64,000 nt of DNA from positions 310,001 to 374,000 of the forward strand of contig JANVFP010000033.1 in the NCBI GenBank assembly GCA_027919835.1. The letters are read 5' to 3'. Below the pieces are notes generated by a model that was not told the DNA's origin, did no database searches, and was given only the letters and a program-made list of their open reading frames with translations. This stretch comes from Lentinula raphanica. Taxonomy: Eukaryota; Basidiomycota; Agaricomycetes; Agaricales; Omphalotaceae. This document shows, piece by piece, positions 34,601 to 40,600 of this stretch. A program made the position numbers and the translations under genes. Position 1 is the stretch's first letter. Each line of letters begins with the position of its first letter.

Positions 34601-37600
34601 ATTTCGTTCGACGATGGACGGGAAGGATGCCTATGAGCAAATCAGGATTGCTCCAGAAGATGTGTATAAAACGGCTGTTTCTACGCCAGATGGAAATATG
34701 GTTAGTTTGGTAATCCAACAGGGTGATTGTAACGCACCTTCGACGTATCAGACTTTAATGAATTTTCTGTTCTCCTCATACCTCGGGCGGTTCATGGACG
34801 TATACCTTGATGACATTATCGTGTATTCTGACTCCCTGGAAGACCATATTCAGCACATCAAACTGATCATTGATATTTTAGTGAGGGAAAAACTCTACCT
34901 GAGCGAGTCGAAATTAAACTTTCTCGCGTCGGAGTTGAGAATTCTAGGCCGAATTGTCGATGACGAAGGGATCCGAATGGACCCAGATAAGGTCGACGCG
35001 ATTTCGAAGTGGAAGACCCCCACGAACAGGGATCTTCTGAGGGGTTTCCTTGGATCTGTCGGATACCTTGCAGATGACATTGCTTTGGTTCGAATCCCTA
35101 TGGGTCACTTGAGCACTATCACTGGCGACACCGTTCCGTTTCGCTGGGGCTTCAATGAGGAACGTGCTTTTCAGCAGATTAAGGACCTCACTTGCCATTC
35201 AAAGATGCATCATCGAGTCCCTCTCGATTACTCTGAGGGCGCACCTGCCGTGTGGATGGTTACCGATGGTTGCGCTACTGGGATTTCTGGTTGCATTCTG
35301 CAAGGAGAGTCGTGGAACAAGGGAGCGACCGTTGCTGCGTTCTTTTCTGCAAAATTGAATCCCGCCCAGCAGAATTACCCGGTCCATGAAATAGAAATGT
35401 TGGCCGGGGTCGAGACCATCTTGCGTCACCGTGACATATTACAAGGGGTATCCTTCGTGTGGGTAACAGATCACAAAGGGCTCATCCATCTGATTAACCA
35501 GAAGGACTTGTCTGGTCGACAAGCCCGGTGGTTAGAGAAAATTGCCGAATTCGATTTCAGGATTGAATACTTACCTGGTCAAGAGAACATCTTTGCTGAC
35601 GCGCTCTCGTGCATATACTCCAACGATGCACCTGGTACTGTCAGGTCGCGTTCAGAGTACACGTATCATGATGTCTTGACCAACGACAGCTTGGAATTGT
35701 CGACGGTAACGATGCCTTTGCTGGTGGAAAATGAGGCCTCTTGTTCTATTCCGGACGAGGTGTATCTTAACGCAATGGAGCTTCGGCGGAATCGACGTCC
35801 CTCTGCCAAGAGGGCCGAAATGGAAGAGAGAGAGAGAAAGGAGAAGAAGGATACCGGACGTGGCCGAGCACGTCCTGAGGTGGTGGGGAGAACCCAACCA
35901 CCACCTGTGGACTCATTGATCGGGGATCAACACGTACATGAGGCGTTGCCTCAAATTGCTTCCGCGGATCACTCTGATCCTTCGACTTCGGGATCACCTG
36001 ATATCGTTGATCACCCTCGTTTGCTCACGGAAATCCAGTCTGTAGACTCCTCTCTCCTTCACCTCTTAAAGGACTCTCCCATGGGTGCTGATGTCTCCAA
36101 GCTCGTACAAAACAAATATTCTGAGGACTCTACTTTCGCGCCGATTCTGGCGAATCCCAAACATTTTCGGAACTTTGACATTGTGGATGGATGCCTATTC
36201 GTCAAGATGCATGACCGCCGATTGCTATGTATACCGAAAATCCATACGAATGGACGAAGCATTCGAGAGCTTATCATCAGCGAGGCTCACTCTATCCTGG
36301 CACATCTTAGTGCGCGAAAAACGCTTGCATACTTACGCGATCACGTATGGTGGAAAACGATGGCTTCGGACGTTCAATCTTATTGTGAGTCTTGCGTTAC
36401 GTGTGCTACTTCCAAACCATCGAATCACAAGCCTTACGGGCTGTTGAAGTCATTGCCCGTCCCTGCTGAACCTTGGGATGTGGTAGGTATGGATTTCGTG
36501 GGTCCTTTGCCATCGAGTTCTAACAGGGACGGCTCGTTCGACTCCATAACTACCATCATAGATCACTTAACGGGCATGGTTCACCTAGTGGCGAGTCGAA
36601 TTGATTATGGGGCTGTGGATGTGGCAGAACTGGTCTTTTCTGAGGTGTACAAACACCATGGCTTACCGAGAGTCATCGTTAGTGACCGAGATTCTCTGTT
36701 TACATCGCGTTTTTGGTCTCATTTGCACAAACTAATTGGCACTCAGCTGCGTCTGTCCAGCTCTTATCACCCACAAACTGATGGGCTAACCGAACGGGCA
36801 AATCGGACGATCACTCAGATGTTGCGCCAGTGTGTGAATGAATTCCAGACCGACTGGGTTTCAAAGCTTCCCGCCGTCGAGTTTGCAATTAACCTCGCAA
36901 GGTCGGAATCAACTGGATACGCTCCATTCTTCCTTAATACCGGTCGTATTCCACGATCCTTCCTATGGAACAACCCCCAACCTTATGATTTCCCTGGGGT
37001 AAAGAAATTCGCTGACAAAATGAAAATTGCGGTAATGGCAGCTCACGATAGTCTTCTGGCACATCACGTCAAGCAAACTCGAGATGAAAATCGTAGACGA
37101 ATCCCTTCACCTTTTCAAGATGGAGACCTGGTCTATCTATCAACCACGAACCTATCTTTCACTGATTTCCCTGGGGTAAAGAAATTCGCTGACAAAATGA
37201 AAATTGCGGTAATGGCAGCTCACGATAGTCTTCTGGCACATCGCGTCAAGCAAACTCGAGATGAAAATCGTAGACGAATCCCTTCACCTTTTCAAGATGG
37301 AGACCTGGTCTATCTATCAACCACGAACCTATCTTTCACAAGAGGCTTGGCCCGAAAACTACTTCCGAAATTTATTGGACCTTTTAGGATCCTTCAAACG
37401 CTCGGAGAAACCTCTTATCGGTTAGAACTTCCTCCTGATCTCAAACGACGTGGGATCCATGATGTTTTCCATGCCTCTTTGCTCAGAATTCATATCCCAA
37501 ATGACGACCGTCTCTTCCCGGGTCGCTCCTATGAACAACTGCTCGGACAAGACGAGGGTGAATGGCAGGTAGACCGTATACTAACTCATAAAGGCAATCG

Positions 37601-40600
37601 CGGCGATGCTATGTTCAAGATCCTTTGGAAATCGGGCGACACGACGTGGCTGCCGTACTCCAAAATTCAAAATCTGGAGCCACTAAAGGAGTACTTTGAG
37701 GCGCTGGGCATTTCCAATATTTCTGAACTCCTCAGTGTCAATAACGGTGAGGTTCCGATTGAGGGAACGAGTCATTTGTTCACAGGTTCTATTGAATGGG
37801 TGGACCATAAATACCAGAGACGCTTGCCAGAAGGTATTCCCCTCACCGCCATTATGTCTGTTGAGCCCTCTGCTCCAGCATCTCCTGCCCCTACCCCTCC
37901 TGCGCCTCCGTTTTTCTTGCAAGCATTGGCTGAGGTTGCTACCGACTGGGACAAACAGTGTTTTAAGATCACGCGTCGTTCCAACCCCGAACCCTTGAAT
38001 GTGTCGTTCGAGGAGATGATTGAATGTGTCCTGGCTTCTCTCGCACTCGGTCGTCGATGGAAGATGGAGAAAGGTCTCCCCGATCGTTATGAGGAAATCG
38101 TTCGAACCCTCTTCGCATACATTCCCTCTACCTCTCCTGCGAACTTTTCTATCGCCGCGAATGGCACCGTCGAGAAGACTGAATCCCCTGTCACTTACGA
38201 GTGTATCTTCACCGCTGAACAGATCAAGATCCTCGTTGAACTCGAAGCCATCTCCGGTAATGTCTTCGTGGATGTGAAGAAGGCATACCCGAAGCCCTCT
38301 CGTGCTCAGGGTGGACGGAACGAAGAACTTCGCAAGCTCCTCGATGTTCATCATTTCGATCAGGGCATCATTACCATGAGCTTGCATGACAGCCTTCTCA
38401 AGATTCACAAGCAGAAATTGTGGCGTGCTCAGCAGAAATTCAACAAGCCGCCTAGGTCTGTACGTGGAGCCGAGTGTTATGCTGCTAGCGAGGCTGGTTC
38501 TACTGTCAGTCTGACTGACAAGATGAAGATGTGGCGTCTTCGCTCCAATCGCGATGATGACTCTTCCATGGACAATGCGAGCGATGTCGCTGGTCCTTCG
38601 GGGACCTGACGTATGACCTATGTTCGCATTCCCTTTCACCTACTAATCTTTTCTTCTCTTCTAGATTCGAAATTTGCTCAAATTCCGGGAGGGCGTATGC
38701 CACAACCACCTCGGACTATCCGAGCTTTCCTTCCACTTCCGACCGCAGACTGTCTTTACTCCAGTTAGATTCTTGACTCATAGATTTTTGACTCAGTGTA
38801 CGCAGGTCTTTCGTCGATCACTCCTGATCTTTATTCCGTCGAGTATATAAGCTTATCTACGTTGTACTCTACGGGGACTCTTTTCGAATCGCATAACTTG
38901 ATCCTGCTAGTTCTGCGTGCTCTTGAGAACTCTCAAAGCTAAGTATTCCTGAAGAATCTGATTTTCTTGTCGCGTTCCCCTTATTTCGATAAGCTACCGC
39001 GACAGCCGCGATGATGATGGAGGAATGAGAAAGACAAGTTTTAGGTTCCCACGAAATTTGGATTCAACATAAGGCCGAGGTTCCGACAGAAAACAGCTAG
39101 AAAAGGCAAAATTCCGCGTGATACAGTTTCTGTCAGAACCTCGGCCTCATGTTGAACCCAAATCCCGTGGGAACTCAAAACTTTTCTTTCTCCTTCCTCC
39201 ATCATTATCGTCGCAACCCACTACATTGTCTCGACATAATCATCATTCTATCTTGGAACACTCACCGCCATGCTCATTGCCTCAACTTCTTTCACACACA
39301 TGCTTGTTGTCTCAACAAAACTGTTATCATTCCCTAAGGCAAGTTGCACACTTATTGTCTCAACATGCCTCTTATTTACTCGCACACTCGTCTGTCGCCT
39401 CAAATTTATTCACTCAGATGCTCATGTCACAACATGTTTATCTTTGCACACTTACGGTCTCAACACAACCATCATTCCATCTTTAATTTAAGTTACTGTT
39501 GTTTAATCCTCCTCTTGTTTAATCCTCCTGTTGTTTAAATCCTCTGGTTTAAATCTCCTTTTGTTTAAACCTCCTCTTGTTTAAGTACTCTTTTTAAGTT
39601 TAAATCACTCTTGTTAAGTTTAAATCACTCTTGTTAAGCTCCTCTTGTTTAAATCAGACATCTAAAAGAGAGATTGTCTTGTTTAAGTGTTTAAACCTCT
39701 TGTAAGTTGTTTGAACCTGGGGCTGAAAGCTATCTGAATAAATATAGTTATCTGCCTGTTTAAACAGGTTTAAACCAAAGGTGGACATGTCCATGGATGT
39801 TTAAGTATTATAGAGCTTATTTCTCTCATTGGACAACGCCTCTTCTGCAGATCCTAACACGTTCACTGCTAGCTATCAGTGCTCATACTCGACATTCTCT
39901 CGCGCAGGCTATACGGACACAGATGCCAAGCGAATCATGTCCCAATCTGTGTATCTAGCCAACAAGGCACGAGAAATCTTTCGGGAGGAGCAAGCTCGAA
40001 AAGGGGATGATATTCGAACTGTTCGAATTGCTCTTTCGTTAGGTCCCTTCGGTGCTAGTCTCAGCCCGGCTCACGAGTTCGATGGTATATATCCACCGCC
40101 TTTTGGCCCTAGAGCTAGCAGTGATGACCCAGAGGATGCAGGAGGACAAAACTGCAATACGTTCGGGCACGATGAGGTTGCAGAGAACGAATCCATCCAG
40201 GCCTTGATGGGGTTTCATCTTGACCGATTACTTATCTTTCTTGAAGACCAGGTTGCCTGGAGTGGTATCAACTATATTGCTTTCGAGACGGTACCATTAA
40301 CGCGCGAAATCAAGGCCATTCGCCGGGCTATGGGTCATCTCAATGAGGAAATGCGTGCGAGAGAAGGGTTCTCTGAAAAGCCTTGGTGGATTAGTATGGT
40401 TTTTCCGGATGGCCTGTATCCTGAGACAAGCCAGGATGGAACTTGCGGAAGTGGGCCACCGCGCTTCGCGTGTGGCATATACTCGTCTGGAATGACTAAA
40501 TCTGCATGTAAGTATATCAGAGCTAATGCTTTATACCCCCTGTTCTTCATCAAATCCAGATCATGAAGAGGCACAGATTCTTTTACCATGTTCCCCCCAT

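Larger units (their letters stand above)
23620..39004 (+). mobile_element. Ty3/gypsy chromovirus (host element), interrupted
   Basis: Two direct 307-bp LTRs starting TG and ending CA bound one gag-protease-RT-RNase H-integrase-chromodomain coding region. The flanking pentamers are GCCAC (23615-23619) and GCCGC (39005-39009), an imperfect target duplication. Without the nested element and its duplicated ACGA (27876-34210) the original element was about 9050 bp, and its coding region becomes one uninterrupted frame of 2735 codons. Chromoviruses are the dominant Ty3 lineage of basidiomycetes. The purine-rich stretch GGGAGGGCGTA just before 38698 is the likely polypurine tract. No clear tRNA primer-binding site follows the left LTR. 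Confidence 0.9.
22972..39800. mobile_element. outer TIR element flanked by TTAA, carrying two nested retrotransposons
   Basis: The ends are inverted copies: ACAACCATGGACCTGTCCAC on the left matches the complement of the right end with a few changes (CCATGGACATGTCCAC). Both continue into GGTTTAAAC. They are flanked by TTAA (22968-22971 and 39801-39804), consistent with a TTAA-targeting (piggyBac-like) insertion, although the family is not proven. Both subterminal regions are built of TTTAAAC-bearing repeats in opposite orientation. No transposase was recognised in the part not occupied by retrotransposons (22972-23619 and 39005-39800), so the element was about 1.4 kb and non-autonomous before the LTR element inserted. 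It sits inside an intron. Confidence 0.6.

Noticed and set aside
39118..39538. Open frames in the right part of the outer element (rich in Leu, Ser, His).
   Set aside because: They arise from pyrimidine-rich repeats (CTCAAC, CACACTT units).
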